The notes beneath the pieces are model-generated. The model had not been told where the DNA came from. It worked only from the letters and a program-made list of their open reading frames with translations, and made no database searches. Positions 36,068 to 46,221 of a stretch of 64,000 bases of DNA are shown one piece after another (within the stretch, counting starts at the first letter, position 1; each line of letters opens with the position of its first letter). This DNA is from an uncultured Pelagibacteraceae bacterium. Lineage in GTDB: Bacteria > Pseudomonadota > Alphaproteobacteria > Pelagibacterales > Pelagibacteraceae. The position numbers and the translations under genes are program-made. Location of the stretch: the NCBI GenBank assembly GCA_902571425.1, contig CACGBZ010000002.1, positions 141,380 to 205,379 on the forward strand, in the 5' to 3' direction.

Positions 36068-37447
36068 ATGAAAAGTTGGAAAAAAAATAGTTGGAGAAAA
36101 TATTCTGTAAAACATATTCCAGAATATCCAGATAAAAAAGAACTGGATAATGTTTTGGATAAGATAGGAACATTTCCTCCATTAGTATTTGCTGGAGAAA
36201 CAAGACATCTTAAAACTCAATTAGCTGATGTGGTTGATGGGAAAGCCTTTTTGCTTCAAGGTGGAGATTGTGCTGAGAGTTTTGCAGAATTTAATCCAGA
36301 TAACATAAGAGATACATTTAAACTAATGTTGCAAATGTCATTAGTTTTAACATACTCAGCTTCATTACCAGTAGTAAAAGTAGGAAGAATAGCTGGTCAA
36401 TTTTCAAAACCTAGAAGTGCACCAACTGAAACAAAAGATGGAGTAGAGCTTCCGAGTTATTTAGGTGACAACATAAATGCTATGGAATTTACTGAAAAAG
36501 CTAGAGTTCCAGATCCTAAAAGATTATTCAAAGCATACTCACAATCGGCTGCAACTTTAAACTTAATCAGAGCATTTTGTCATGGAGGTTTTGCAGATCT
36601 TAAGAATGTACATAATTGGAATTTAGGATTTATCAAAAATTCACCAGAATTAAAAAGATTTAAAGAATTAGAAGATAATATTGCAAATGCATTAGCTTTT
36701 ATGGATGCATGTGGAATTACCTCAGAATTTAATAGAAGATTAAAAACGGTTAATTTTTGGACTTCACATGAAGCTTTATTACTTCCATTTGAAGAGACTA
36801 TGACCAGAGTGGATTCTACTACTGGAGAAAATCATGACACATCCGCTCACTTTGTTTGGATTGGAGACAGAACAAGACAATTAGATGGTGGTCATGTTGA
36901 ATTTTGTAGAGGTATAGAAAATCCAATAGGAATTAAATGTGGACCAACCTTAAAGGCCGATGATTTAATTGATCTTTGTAATAGAATAAACCCAAAGAAT
37001 GAAAAAGGTAAAATCACACTAATATCAAGATTTGGTGCAGATAATGTTTCAAAATTTTTACCAAAATTAATTAGGGCAATAAAAAAAGAAGGTTTAAATG
37101 TAATTTGGTCATGTGATCCTTGTCATGGAAATACAGTAAAAGCTGCGACAGGATTTAAAACAAGACCATTTAACAGTGTTTTAAAAGAGGTTAAAAATGT
37201 TTTTGCATGCCACCAAAGTGAAGGAAGTTACGCAGGTGGTCTTCATATAGAACTGACAGGTCAAAATGTAACCGAATGTATTGGTGGAGCACAAAAGATA
37301 TCAGAAAAAGATTTATCATCAAGATATCACACGCATTGTGACCCAAGACTAAATGCAAACCAAGCTTTAGAATTAGCTTTCTTGATTTCAGATGAGATAA
37401 AAAAGAATAGCTCTTATTCTAAAAATGCAGATAGAGCGGCATCTTAA
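36068..37447 (+). CDS. class II 3-deoxy-7-phosphoheptulonate (DAHP) synthase
   Basis: First enzyme of aromatic amino-acid synthesis, plant-like type II. ATG at 36068 gives 459 residues; a TTG two codons earlier is less likely. Motifs: LQGGDCAESF with the metal-binding Cys, VGRIAGQFSKPRS for phosphate and PEP, WIGDRTR, GIKCGPT and the HxE pair GLHIELTG near the C-terminus. AroG/AroF type I enzymes are unrelated. Confidence 0.95.
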   Translation: MKSWKKNSWRKYSVKHIPEYPDKKELDNVLDKIGTFPPLVFAGETRHLKTQLADVVDGKAFLLQGGDCAESFAEFNPDNIRDTFKLMLQMSLVLTYSASLPVVKVGRIAGQFSKPRSAPTETKDGVELPSYLGDNINAMEFTEKARVPDPKRLFKAYSQSAATLNLIRAFCHGGFADLKNVHNWNLGFIKNSPELKRFKELEDNIANALAFMDACGITSEFNRRLKTVNFWTSHEALLLPFEETMTRVDSTTGENHDTSAHFVWIGDRTRQLDGGHVEFCRGIENPIGIKCGPTLKADDLIDLCNRINPKNEKGKITLISRFGADNVSKFLPKLIRAIKKEGLNVIWSCDPCHGNTVKAATGFKTRPFNSVLKEVKNVFACHQSEGSYAGGLHIELTGQNVTECIGGAQKISEKDLSSRYHTHCDPRLNANQALELAFLISDEIKKNSSYSKNADRAAS

Positions 37448-37485
37448 GACATTGTAAAATTTTAAATATTTAATACTTTTGAAAC

Positions 37486-38223
37486 ATGAACGCCTCAGAA
37501 AAAGTAAATTTTATTTCTAATTGGATTAAAGATTATGTAAATAATATGCCAAGAACGGCTGAGTCATTAGTTATTGGAATTTCTGGAGGAATAGATTCGT
37601 CAGTTTCTAGCACATTAAGCGCAATGACAGGTTTAAAAACTATTGTTTTGTCAATGCCAATCAAACAGAAATCACATCAACATGATTTAAGTTTAAAGCA
37701 TCAAGAGTGGTTAGTTAATAATTTTAAAAATGTTGAAGCACATACTATTAATTTAGATGAGTTATTTTTAGCTTTTAGTTCTAGTTTATCAAATTTTGAT
37801 AACGAACATGGGATGGCGAACTCTAGAGCTAGATTGAGAATGACAACGCTTTATCAAGTTGCTGCAGCGAATAAAGGGATAGTAGTTGGAACTGGAAATA
37901 AAGTTGAAGATTTTGGTGTTGGGTTTTACACAAAATACGGAGATGGTGGTGTAGATATATCTCCTATAGCTGATTGTAACAAAACTGAAGTTTGGGAACT
38001 TGGAAAAGAGCTTAGAATTTTAAAAGAAATTATAGATGCGGCCCCTACGGATGGTTTATGGGACGATGGAAGAACTGATGAAGGTCAACTTGGACTAAAA
38101 TATGAGGAATTAGAAGAAGCTATGGATAATCCTAATTCAGCTAATCGAGCTAAATACGAAACTATAAGAAAACAAAATTTGCATAAAATGGAGCCAATTC
38201 CTGTATGCAAAATTCCAAATTAA
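37486..38223 (+). CDS. nadE: NH3-dependent NAD+ synthetase
   Basis: Amidates nicotinic acid adenine dinucleotide to NAD. A 245-residue N-type ATP pyrophosphatase with the P-loop ISGGIDSSVSS (29-39). GTGNKVEDFGVGFYTKYGDGGVDISPI (about 137-163) is the NaAD-binding core. The glutaminase domain found in long NadE is missing, so it uses ammonia. A clear terminator follows. Confidence 0.95.
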   Translation: MNASEKVNFISNWIKDYVNNMPRTAESLVIGISGGIDSSVSSTLSAMTGLKTIVLSMPIKQKSHQHDLSLKHQEWLVNNFKNVEAHTINLDELFLAFSSSLSNFDNEHGMANSRARLRMTTLYQVAAANKGIVVGTGNKVEDFGVGFYTKYGDGGVDISPIADCNKTEVWELGKELRILKEIIDAAPTDGLWDDGRTDEGQLGLKYEELEEAMDNPNSANRAKYETIRKQNLHKMEPIPVCKIPN

Positions 38224-38225
38224 TC

Positions 38226-38250
38226 AAATAGATTCACAAATCTATTTTTT
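38226..38250 (+). terminator. intrinsic terminator after nadE
   Basis: Perfect 9-bp stem AAATAGATT (38226-38234) and AATCTATTT (38239-38247) with loop CACA, followed by more T residues to 38250. It ends 18 bp before cysS, separating the nadE and cysS transcripts. Confidence 0.8.
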
Positions 38251-38268
38251 AAGTATATTCCTAAAATA

Positions 38269-39624
38269 ATGAGTAAAGATATTTTTTTAACAAACAATCT
38301 AACAAATAAAAAAGAGAAGTTTGTTCCACTTGATAAAAATAACATTAGAATGTATGTGTGTGGTCCAACAGTTTATGATGATCCCCATATTGGGAATGCG
38401 AGACCAATAGTTGTATTTGATATTCTATTTAAAATTTTTAAAAAAAATTATCCTAAAGTTACTTATGTACGAAATATTACAGATGTAGATGATAAAATTA
38501 TTAAATCTTCAAAAGAAAATAACATTTCAATTTCAGAATTAACAAGCAAAGTAACTGAAAGTTTTAGTAAAGATTGTCATTACTTAAATTGTGAGGAGCC
38601 AACCCATCAACCTAAAGCAACAGAAAATATAGATTTGATGATTGAAATGATTTCTGAATTAATAAAAAAAGAATTTGCTTATGAAAATAATAAGCATGTT
38701 TATTTTGAGGTTAAAAAATTCAAGGATTATGGTCAACTCTCAAATAAAAAATTAGATGAACTTATTGCTGGATCAAGAGTAGAAGTCAGTGAAAATAAAA
38801 AAAATTCAGAAGATTTTGTTTTATGGAAACCTTCAGAATCTGATGAACCATCATGGGAGTCTCCATGGGGAAAAGGAAGGCCAGGATGGCATCTCGAGTG
38901 TTCAGCAATGTCAAAGAAATTTTTAGGAGATGAGTTTGATGTTCATGGAGGTGGTATAGATTTGTTATTTCCTCATCATGAAAATGAAATAGCTCAATCA
39001 ATATGTGCTAATGATACAAAAATATTTGCAAAATTTTGGATGCATAATGCATTCATCACTATGTCTAATGAAAAGATGGCCAAGTCTCAGGGAAATATTT
39101 TAAAAATAAAAGATTTTAGAAATAAGATTAGCGGCCAAGTTTTAAGATTAGCTTTACTAAGCGCAAATTATAAACAACCATTAGATTGGAGTGATAAACT
39201 TCTGGACGATTGTCAAAACACGATAAATAAATGGTACAATTCATATTTAGATATTGAAAATAATTCTAAAGTTTCTGATGAAATTCTTCAGCCACTTTAC
39301 GATGATTTAAACACACCTGGATACATTGCTAATTTACATCAATTATATGACAAAGCTCAAAAAGGTAACAATGAAGATAAATCTTTATTTGTTTCTGCTT
39401 GTCAATTTGTAGGACTATTAAATGAAAGTAAAGAAAATTGGCTTAAATTTAAAATTAGCAAAGCTTTAATTTCTGAAAAAGAAATTTTACAAAAAATTCA
39501 GGAAAGAAATAAGGCCAGAGAGAACAAAAATTACGAAGAAGCTGATAAAATTAGAAATGAGCTTTTAGACAAAGGTGTTTTAATAGAAGATAAAGATGGT
39601 AAAACGACATGGAAATTTAAATGA
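38269..39624 (+). CDS. cysS: cysteinyl-tRNA synthetase
   Basis: Charges tRNA-Cys. The 451-residue class I synthetase has the HIGH variant HIGN in DDPHIGNARP (about 38-47), the KMSKS variant KMAKS in NEKMAKSQGN (about 267-276), zinc ligands in VCGPTVYD, HLECSAMS and HHENEIAQ, and a C-terminal anticodon-binding tail. The stop overlaps the cimA start by 4 bp (ATGA). Confidence 0.97.
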   Translation: MSKDIFLTNNLTNKKEKFVPLDKNNIRMYVCGPTVYDDPHIGNARPIVVFDILFKIFKKNYPKVTYVRNITDVDDKIIKSSKENNISISELTSKVTESFSKDCHYLNCEEPTHQPKATENIDLMIEMISELIKKEFAYENNKHVYFEVKKFKDYGQLSNKKLDELIAGSRVEVSENKKNSEDFVLWKPSESDEPSWESPWGKGRPGWHLECSAMSKKFLGDEFDVHGGGIDLLFPHHENEIAQSICANDTKIFAKFWMHNAFITMSNEKMAKSQGNILKIKDFRNKISGQVLRLALLSANYKQPLDWSDKLLDDCQNTINKWYNSYLDIENNSKVSDEILQPLYDDLNTPGYIANLHQLYDKAQKGNNEDKSLFVSACQFVGLLNESKENWLKFKISKALISEKEILQKIQERNKARENKNYEEADKIRNELLDKGVLIEDKDGKTTWKFK

Positions 39625-41222
39625 GCAAAGAACAACTTTATATATTTGACACAACACTACGTGATGGCGCACAAACCCAAGGTATAGATTTTTCAATTGA
39701 TGATAAGGAAAAAATCTCATCAGCATTAGATAAATTAGGTGTGGATTATGTTGAGGGAGGATGGCCAGGAGCAAATCCAACCGATACTGAGTTTTTCAAT
39801 AAGGATCATAATTTTAAAACAACGAAATTAACTGCATTTGGAATGACTAAAAAATCTGAACATAGTGCAGAAAATGACCCTATGCTCTCATCATTAATTA
39901 ATTCAAAAAGTACTTCTGTTTGTTTGTTTGGAAAATCATGGGATTTTCAAGTGGATGTCGCATTAGGAATAAGCAATGAACAGAATTTAATGAATATAAG
40001 TGAAAGTACAAAACACATTGTTAAATCTGGCAAAGAGTTCATGTTTGATGCCGAACATTTTTTCGATGGATATAAAGCTAATCCAGAATATGCAATGTCA
40101 TGTTTAAAAGCTGCTTTTGATAATGGTGCTAGATGGATTGTATTATGTGATACTAACGGTGGTACACTTCCACACGAGATAACAGAAATTGTATCTAAAG
40201 TAAGCAAGCAAATTCCAGGAAAAAATTTAGGAATACATGCTCATAATGATACAGAAAATGCAGTTGCTAATAGTCTTGCAGCTGTCCAAGCAGGTGTTAG
40301 ACAAGTCCAGGGTACTATCAACGGTTTGGGTGAAAGATGTGGAAATGCTAATTTAATGTCATTAATTCCCTCTTTTTTTTTAAAAAAAGATTTTTCAGAT
40401 AAGTTTGAATTAAGCATCAAAAGAGAAAATTTAAAAAATTTAACTCAATGCTCGAGATTATTAGATGAGATATTAAATAGAAAACCTAATAAACATTTAC
40501 CTTATGTTGGAGCTTCTGCTTTTTCTCACAAGGGTGGTATGCATGTTTCTGCAGTTCAAAAAGATCCAAAAACTTATGAACATATAAATCCAGAAGAAGT
40601 TGGAAACTCTAGAAATATAGTTGTTTCAGATCAATCGGGACAATCAAACATAATGTCGAGATTGAATTCGATAGGAATTAAAGTTGAAAAAAGCGATCCA
40701 AAAATTAAAAAACTTTTAGATGAAGTGAAAGATCGAGAATTTATTGGTTATAGTTATGATGGTGCCGATGCATCCTTTGAGCTGTTAGCTCGAAGATTAA
40801 TGGGGGAGATACCAAGATATATTTCAATTAATGAATATGATGTTTCGGTAAAGAAAGATAATGCAGGAGAAATAGTTTCATATGCAAAAGCTCAATTAGA
40901 AGTAGATGGAGACAAAATTTTGTGTGAAGGACAAGGAAATGGACCTGTTAATGCTCTAGATAATGCAATTAGAAAGAATGTTAACAAGCTTGCTAAATAT
41001 TCAGAATATTTGAAAGATTTAAGACTGGTTGATTACAAAGTTAGAATTTTGAACACTGGTACAGAAGCTGTCACAAGAGTTAGTATTGAAAGTACAGATT
41101 CGAAGGGTGTTAATTGGTTTACTATTGGAGTATCACCAAATATCATTGATGCATCTTTCAAAGCTCTTGTTGATAGTTTAGATTATAAGTTATTTAAAGA
41201 TAAAGCTCCTGGAAGTTCTTAA
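39621..41222 (+). CDS. cimA: (R)-citramalate synthase
   Basis: Condenses pyruvate and acetyl-CoA for threonine-independent isoleucine synthesis. The 533-residue length and TLRDGAQTQGIDFS at residue 12 (CimA has GAQ where LeuA has GEQ) support CimA. HAHNDTENAVANS and GLGERCGNAN are metal and substrate sites, HKGGMHVSAV links to the C-terminal LeuA-type dimerisation/regulatory domain (about 395-525). Translationally coupled to cysS. Confidence 0.93.
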   Translation: MSKEQLYIFDTTLRDGAQTQGIDFSIDDKEKISSALDKLGVDYVEGGWPGANPTDTEFFNKDHNFKTTKLTAFGMTKKSEHSAENDPMLSSLINSKSTSVCLFGKSWDFQVDVALGISNEQNLMNISESTKHIVKSGKEFMFDAEHFFDGYKANPEYAMSCLKAAFDNGARWIVLCDTNGGTLPHEITEIVSKVSKQIPGKNLGIHAHNDTENAVANSLAAVQAGVRQVQGTINGLGERCGNANLMSLIPSFFLKKDFSDKFELSIKRENLKNLTQCSRLLDEILNRKPNKHLPYVGASAFSHKGGMHVSAVQKDPKTYEHINPEEVGNSRNIVVSDQSGQSNIMSRLNSIGIKVEKSDPKIKKLLDEVKDREFIGYSYDGADASFELLARRLMGEIPRYISINEYDVSVKKDNAGEIVSYAKAQLEVDGDKILCEGQGNGPVNALDNAIRKNVNKLAKYSEYLKDLRLVDYKVRILNTGTEAVTRVSIESTDSKGVNWFTIGVSPNIIDASFKALVDSLDYKLFKDKAPGSS

Positions 41223-41224
41223 GA

Positions 41225-42088
41225 ATGAAAATAAAAAAATTTTCAGAAAAACCATCTGATCTTAAAAGTAGAGTAGGAGCAAAACCAATAGTTTGTTATC
41301 CAAATACCAATATTGAAGAAAAAAATTTAAAAATCTTACATTCTGCTCGAGAACACTTAGTTAAAAAAGATGAGATAATAATCCCCCCGAGAGATGCAAA
41401 AACTTTTGAAGTTAAATTTGGAGAGTTTTTTAGAGTCGAGAGTGTAGAGGGACCTCAAGTAGGAGATTTAAATTTATTTAATTTAAATAATTTAGATGAA
41501 AAATTTTACTCAGGTAAAACAAGAGCACTTTATGGTACTCATCTTTCAGTAGGAGATAAAATGTTTAGTAGTTTTCCCTATCTTAGATCTTTAGCAACAA
41601 TTACTTGGGACACTTTAGATTGGTATGATTATGATAAAGACGGAGGTTCGGTTCATGATGTCATTGGTACTAGATGTGATCCTTATACATCAAAACTTTT
41701 GAGCAATAATGATTATCACTATTGTTGCCATTCAAATTTAACAAGAGCTTTGGTTAAAGAAAAAAATATTCAATTAGATCATGCAGAAAAAATAGTTCAT
41801 GATGTATTAAATGTTTTTATGTTAACTGGATTTACCAATGATACTAAACAATATTTTATGAAAGCAAGTCCTGTAAGACCTGGTGATTACTTAGAGTTTT
41901 TTGCTGAAACAGATTTATTAGGCGCACTTTCTGCTTGTCCAGGTGGTGATTGTGGATCTGAACATTCATCTGATGTTGCAAAATGTTATCCTTTAAAAGT
42001 TTCTATTTGGACAATAGATCCAAAATATTTAAATGATATTAAACCATCAGCTATTTCAAACTATAACAGAAATCATGGCATAGATTAA
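41225..42088 (+). CDS. DUF1989 (urea-carboxylase-associated) family protein
   Basis: A 287-residue soluble protein of the DUF1989 family. GPQVGDLNLFN (about 76-86), GTRCDPYTSKL and the Cys/Asp-rich ALSACPGGDCGSEHSSD near 238-254 are the conserved family stretches. Relatives are associated with urea amidolyase, guanidine or aminomethyl-transfer genes, but none of these is nearby. It starts 2 bp after cimA. Biochemical role not known to me with certainty. Confidence 0.8.
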   Translation: MKIKKFSEKPSDLKSRVGAKPIVCYPNTNIEEKNLKILHSAREHLVKKDEIIIPPRDAKTFEVKFGEFFRVESVEGPQVGDLNLFNLNNLDEKFYSGKTRALYGTHLSVGDKMFSSFPYLRSLATITWDTLDWYDYDKDGGSVHDVIGTRCDPYTSKLLSNNDYHYCCHSNLTRALVKEKNIQLDHAEKIVHDVLNVFMLTGFTNDTKQYFMKASPVRPGDYLEFFAETDLLGALSACPGGDCGSEHSSDVAKCYPLKVSIWTIDPKYLNDIKPSAISNYNRNHGID

Positions 42089-42801
42089 TGTCTGTTAAGA
42101 ATATTTCTTTCATTTTACACAAACCTCAACTCTCTGAAAATATTGGAGCGTGTGCAAGAGGAATGAAAAATTTTAATTTTAATAAACTTATTGTTATTGA
42201 TCCTAAACCAATATTTCCAAATGATAAAATTTTAGCAACTTCAGTAGGGGCAAAAAATATAATTAACAAAGCAAAGAATTTTGAAAATTTAGAAAAATCT
42301 TTAAAAAATATTGATATTGTAATTGCAACATCAGCACGATTTAGAAATAAAAATATTAAACATATTCAGTTAGAAGATTTAAAAAAGATAAATTATAAAA
42401 AGAAAATAGCTTTTTTATTTGGTTCAGAAGCATCTGGTCTATCAAATAATGAGATAAGCTATGCAAATTATACTCTTCAAATCCCGACTAATCCAGATTT
42501 TAAATCATTAAATCTATCTCACAGCTTAATAATAATTGCTCAATATCTATCAAGCATAATTAATTCAAAAGAATCTTCTTTTAATAAATCAAATAAAGTT
42601 AAATCAGCATCTAAAAAAGACATAGTTGCTATTGCAAACCTTTGTATACAGAATCTTGAGGAGATTAATTTTTTTAAATCAAAAGAGAAGAAACCAATAA
42701 TGCTTGAAAACTTGAGGAATATTTTTTATAGGATGGAATTATCAACCAAAGAAACGCGTATTTTATCAGGGGTATTTGCAAGTTTAGGTAAAAAACGTTG
42801 A
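42088..42801 (+). CDS. SPOUT RNA 2'-O-methyltransferase, TrmJ-like
   Basis: A 237-residue TrmH/SpoU-family methyltransferase. The SAM knot is built from LHKPQLSENIGACARGMKNF near the start, AFLFGSEASGLSNNEIS in the middle and LNLSHSLIIIAQYL after it, the three SPOUT motifs. The C-terminal extension resembles TrmJ (tRNA Cm32/Um32). Target nucleotide is inferred from family only. Overlaps the DUF1989 stop by 1 bp. Confidence 0.88.
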   Translation: MSVKNISFILHKPQLSENIGACARGMKNFNFNKLIVIDPKPIFPNDKILATSVGAKNIINKAKNFENLEKSLKNIDIVIATSARFRNKNIKHIQLEDLKKINYKKKIAFLFGSEASGLSNNEISYANYTLQIPTNPDFKSLNLSHSLIIIAQYLSSIINSKESSFNKSNKVKSASKKDIVAIANLCIQNLEEINFFKSKEKKPIMLENLRNIFYRMELSTKETRILSGVFASLGKKR

Positions 42802-42829
42802 TTGACAAAATGATGAGTAAGTTTATAAA
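42802..42829 (+). promoter_or_regulatory. rpsD promoter
   Basis: Consensus -35 TTGACA (42802-42807) and -10 TATAAA (42824-42829) with 16-bp spacing. The rpsD ATG is only 12 bp further on, so the 5' leader should be about 5-7 nt. That leaves no room for a translational operator of the E. coli S4 type. Confidence 0.7.
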
Positions 42830-42841
42830 GCCCACTATCAA

Positions 42842-43459
42842 ATGACAAAAAGATTAAACTCTAAACATAAAGTAGACAGAAGATTAAAAGTTAACCTTTG
42901 GGGAAGACCTAAAAGTCCTTTTAATACTAGAGCTTATGGACCAGGACAGCATGGTCAAACAAAAACATCAAAGCCATCTGATTATGGAATACAGCTTCAG
43001 GCTAAACAAAAATTAAAATCCTACTATGGTAACATTAACGAGAGACAATTTAGAAATATTTACAAAAAAGCAGTAATGCTAAAGGGTGATACAGGTGAAA
43101 ATTTAATTGGTCTTTTAGAAAGAAGATTAGATGCTGTGATTTACAGAGCAAAATTTGCAACAACAATTTTTTCAGCTAGACAACTAATTAATCATGGCCA
43201 CGTAAAAGTAAATGGTAAAAAAGTAAATATTGGAAGCTATTTAGTTAGAGAAGAAGATTCAATTGAGATTAGAGATAAATCTAAACAACTTGCAATAATT
43301 GATATTGCTCTTGCAAACAAAGAAAGAGAAACTCCAGAATATATTCAGATGGATGAAAAAAATAAAAAACTTAAGTTTGTTAGGGTTCCAAAATTTGAAG
43401 AAGTTCCATATCCAATTGTTATGGAGCCTAATTTAGTAATTGAATATTATTCTAGATAA
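42842..43459 (+). CDS. rpsD: 30S ribosomal protein S4
   Basis: Primary 16S rRNA-binding protein, 205 residues. Typical S4 segments include [10 protein letters not shown], the YGPGQHGQ stretch, [17 protein letters not shown] and the S4 RNA-binding domain [19 protein letters not shown] (about 116-134). It has its own strong promoter with almost no leader. The stop abuts that of the convergent grxD gene. Confidence 0.97.
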   Translation: MTKRLNSKHKVDRRLKVNLWGRPKSPFNTRAYGPGQHGQTKTSKPSDYGIQLQAKQKLKSYYGNINERQFRNIYKKAVMLKGDTGENLIGLLERRLDAVIYRAKFATTIFSARQLINHGHVKVNGKKVNIGSYLVREEDSIEIRDKSKQLAIIDIALANKERETPEYIQMDEKNKKLKFVRVPKFEEVPYPIVMEPNLVIEYYSR

Positions 43460-43798
43460 TTAGCTTTTAGTCTTAAAATTTATATTTTTGCTTTCAAAAA
43501 GTTTTGCCAATTCACCGCTTTCGTACATTTCTTTGACTATATCACACCCACCTATAAATTCATTTTTAATATAAAGTTGAGGAATTGTTGGCCAATCACT
43601 AAAAACCTTAATTCCCTCTCTTAAATTTTGATTTTCTAAAACATTGATACCTTTAAAATTTACTTCAAGGATCTTTAAAATATTTGAAGTAGCCATTGAA
43701 AATCCACATTGTGGAGCATCAGGTGTGCCTTTCATAAACAAACATACTTCGTTGTTTTCAATTTCATTTTTTATTAAATCATTTGTTTGTTGATCCAT
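43460..43798 (-). CDS. grxD: monothiol glutaredoxin (Grx4/GrxD type)
   Basis: A 112-residue glutaredoxin with the monothiol site CGFS in [10 protein letters not shown] (about 31-36) and WPTIPQLYI for glutathione binding. These proteins form Fe-S-bridged complexes with BolA proteins and act in iron-sulfur cluster delivery. Its neighbour 1 bp upstream is bolA, which supports that role. Last gene of the minus-strand map-pur-bolA-grxD run. Confidence 0.95.
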   Translation of the reverse strand: MDQQTNDLIKNEIENNEVCLFMKGTPDAPQCGFSMATSNILKILEVNFKGINVLENQNLREGIKVFSDWPTIPQLYIKNEFIGGCDIVKEMYESGELAKLFESKNINFKTKS

Positions 43799-44029
43799 TT
43801 AACTCTCCTTTGTTTTTATTGCTAATGCGTGAAGTTCATTACCCATTCTACCTTTTAATGAATTGTAAACCATTTTATGTTGCTCAATTTTACTTTTTCC
43901 AGAAAATTGAGATGATGTAACTGTTGCTGAATAATGATTTCCATCACCTGCTAAATCTTGTATTTCAACAATTGCATCTGGCATTGCTTCTTTTATGAAA
44001 TTCTCAATTTCTTTTAAATCCATTGCCAT
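43799..44029 (-). CDS. BolA family protein
   Basis: A 76-residue BolA-fold protein. GDGNHYSATVTSSQFSGKSKIEQHKMVYNSL contains the conserved loop and the His that helps ligate an Fe-S cluster shared with GrxD, encoded directly downstream. The short N-terminus is closer to IbaG/YrbA than to E. coli BolA. Start overlaps the purL stop by 1 bp. Confidence 0.92.
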   Translation of the reverse strand: MAMDLKEIENFIKEAMPDAIVEIQDLAGDGNHYSATVTSSQFSGKSKIEQHKMVYNSLKGRMGNELHALAIKTKES

Positions 44030-46221
44030 TATTTACTCATATAGTTTGTGAGCCAACTTTTATTAGAAGTTGATAATTCGTCAATTGTAACTTTTGTCTT
44101 ATCGTTAATATATAGTTCATTTTCAATAATTTTGCCAAGTTCATCAAAATGGACTGCATTTTTATTCAATATATCTGCTACTTTTTTTAGATCTTTATTG
44201 TTTATTTCTATAATATACCTTCCTTGATCCTCAGCGAACAAGTATTCTATTTCATTAATCAAATATTTAGGTTTTTTAATATTTATTCCTTTATCTCCTT
44301 TAATGCACATCTTTACAACAGCAGTAATTATGCCGCCTAAAGAAACGTCATGTGCACTTTTTATTAATTTATTATCAATCAATTTAAGCAATGTTTCTCC
44401 ATTATTTTTTTCATTAAATAAATTTACTTCTGGTGGCGGTCCATTTTTTTCATCTAAAATAGTTCTTGCAAATAAACTTTGATCAATATGTCCCTCGGTT
44501 TTTCCAATTACTAAAACTAAATTATCAACTTCTTTAAAATCCATAGTAATCATATTTTTATAATCTTTGATTAACCCAACTCCACCAATTGCAGGCGTAG
44601 GTTTTATACCCAGATCTTTCGTTTGGTTATAGAAAGATACATTTCCAGAAACCACCGGAAACTTTAAATATTCGCTTGCTTCACCAATGCCTTGAACACA
44701 TTCAACAAACTCACCCATGTTTTCTTCATTTTCAGGACTACCAAAATTTAAACAATTAGTAATAGCAATTGGTTTAGCACCAACAGATATTAGATTTCTG
44801 AAACTTTCACAAACCACTTGTTTTCCACCCGTTAGAGGATGGGCCCAACAATAAACTGCAGATGAATCTACAGAAGCAGCTACAGCTTTATCCGTTCCAT
44901 GAACTCTTACAACACCAGCATCCCCACCAGGTTTTTGTATTGTATCTCCCATGACTGTATGGTCATACTGTTGCCAAATCCATTCTTTGCTACATATATT
45001 TGGATTGGCTAAAATTTTCTTTAACACATCAATAATTTTTAAATGTTTAATGTCTTCTTTTTTAATTTTATTCTTTTTAGGAAGTTTTGCTTTTTTCCAT
45101 TTACGATCATACATGGGAGAGTTTTCAACTAAAGTATTAACTGGAATATCTGCCACTTTTTCTTTATCAAAATAAAGTTCTATTTTTTTTGACTTAGTAG
45201 TTTTTCCAATCACAGCAAAATCTAAGTTCCATTTATCAAATATTTTTTTTGCTTGTTCTTCTTTGCCGTTTTCTAAAACAATCAACATTCTTTCTTGACT
45301 CTCTGAGAGCATAATCTCGTAAGGTGTCATTTTAGTTTCTCTGCATGGTACTTTGTTTAAATTAATTTCAATTCCAAGGTTCCCTTTAGATGCCATTTCA
45401 ATACTTGAGGATGTTAAACCAGCTGCACCCATATCTTGAATAGCTATAATGGAGTCTCCAGCCATTAGCTCTAAACAAGCTTCTAGTAAAAGTTTTTCAG
45501 TAAACGGATCTCCAACTTGAACTGTTGGTTTTTTTTCCTCAATTTTTTCATCAAAGCTAGCTGAAGCCATACTTGCACCATGTATTCCATCTCTCCCAGT
45601 TTTAGATCCAACATAAATAACAGGCTTATCTAAGCCGGCTGCTTTAGAGTAAAAAATCTTATCTTTTTTTACTAATCCTAATGTCATAGCATTAACCAAA
45701 ATATTTCCATTATAAGAGCTATCAAAACTTGTTTGGCCAGCAATTGTAGGAACACCCATACAATTTCCATAACCACCTATTCCATGAACAACACCTCTTA
45801 ATAAATTTTTCGTTTTTTTATGTTGCGGTGATCCGAAATGAATAGAGTTTAAGTTAGCTATTGGTCTCGCACCCATTGTAAATACATCTCTCATTATTCC
45901 TCCAACACCGGTAGCAGCACCTTGGTATGGCTCAATAAATGAAGGGTGATTGTGACTTTCTATTTTAAAAACTACAGCATCATTATCCTCAATATCGATA
46001 ACTCCAGCATTTTCCCCAGGACCTTGAATAACCTTCTTTCCTTTAGTAGGTAGTTTTTTTAGGTGTAATCTTGATGATTTATAAGAACAATGTTCATTCC
46101 ACATTGCAGAAAAAATACCTAGTTCTGTGATGTTAGGAGTTCTCTTTAATAGTTCACAAATTTTAGCGTATTCATCTTTTTTTAAACCGTGATCAACTGC
46201 TACTTGCTCGTTTACAATCAT
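44029..46221 (-). CDS. purL: phosphoribosylformylglycinamidine synthase, large subunit
   Basis: ATP-dependent amidation of FGAR in purine synthesis, working with PurQ (glutaminase) and PurS. The 730-residue small-type PurL has the AIRS-fold repeats: [12 protein letters not shown] with the catalytic His, [25 protein letters not shown] for ATP/Mg, and [12 protein letters not shown]-like HDVSLGG in the second half. It overlaps purQ upstream by 4 bp and bolA downstream by 1 bp. Confidence 0.97.
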   Translation of the reverse strand: MIVNEQVAVDHGLKKDEYAKICELLKRTPNITELGIFSAMWNEHCSYKSSRLHLKKLPTKGKKVIQGPGENAGVIDIEDNDAVVFKIESHNHPSFIEPYQGAATGVGGIMRDVFTMGARPIANLNSIHFGSPQHKKTKNLLRGVVHGIGGYGNCMGVPTIAGQTSFDSSYNGNILVNAMTLGLVKKDKIFYSKAAGLDKPVIYVGSKTGRDGIHGASMASASFDEKIEEKKPTVQVGDPFTEKLLLEACLELMAGDSIIAIQDMGAAGLTSSSIEMASKGNLGIEINLNKVPCRETKMTPYEIMLSESQERMLIVLENGKEEQAKKIFDKWNLDFAVIGKTTKSKKIELYFDKEKVADIPVNTLVENSPMYDRKWKKAKLPKKNKIKKEDIKHLKIIDVLKKILANPNICSKEWIWQQYDHTVMGDTIQKPGGDAGVVRVHGTDKAVAASVDSSAVYCWAHPLTGGKQVVCESFRNLISVGAKPIAITNCLNFGSPENEENMGEFVECVQGIGEASEYLKFPVVSGNVSFYNQTKDLGIKPTPAIGGVGLIKDYKNMITMDFKEVDNLVLVIGKTEGHIDQSLFARTILDEKNGPPPEVNLFNEKNNGETLLKLIDNKLIKSAHDVSLGGIITAVVKMCIKGDKGINIKKPKYLINEIEYLFAEDQGRYIIEINNKDLKKVADILNKNAVHFDELGKIIENELYINDKTKVTIDELSTSNKSWLTNYMSK

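Noticed and set aside
44951-45175. Plus-strand ORF inside purL and similar antisense ORFs throughout
   Set aside because: They lie opposite clear, conserved coding sequence and show no domain or ribosome-binding site.
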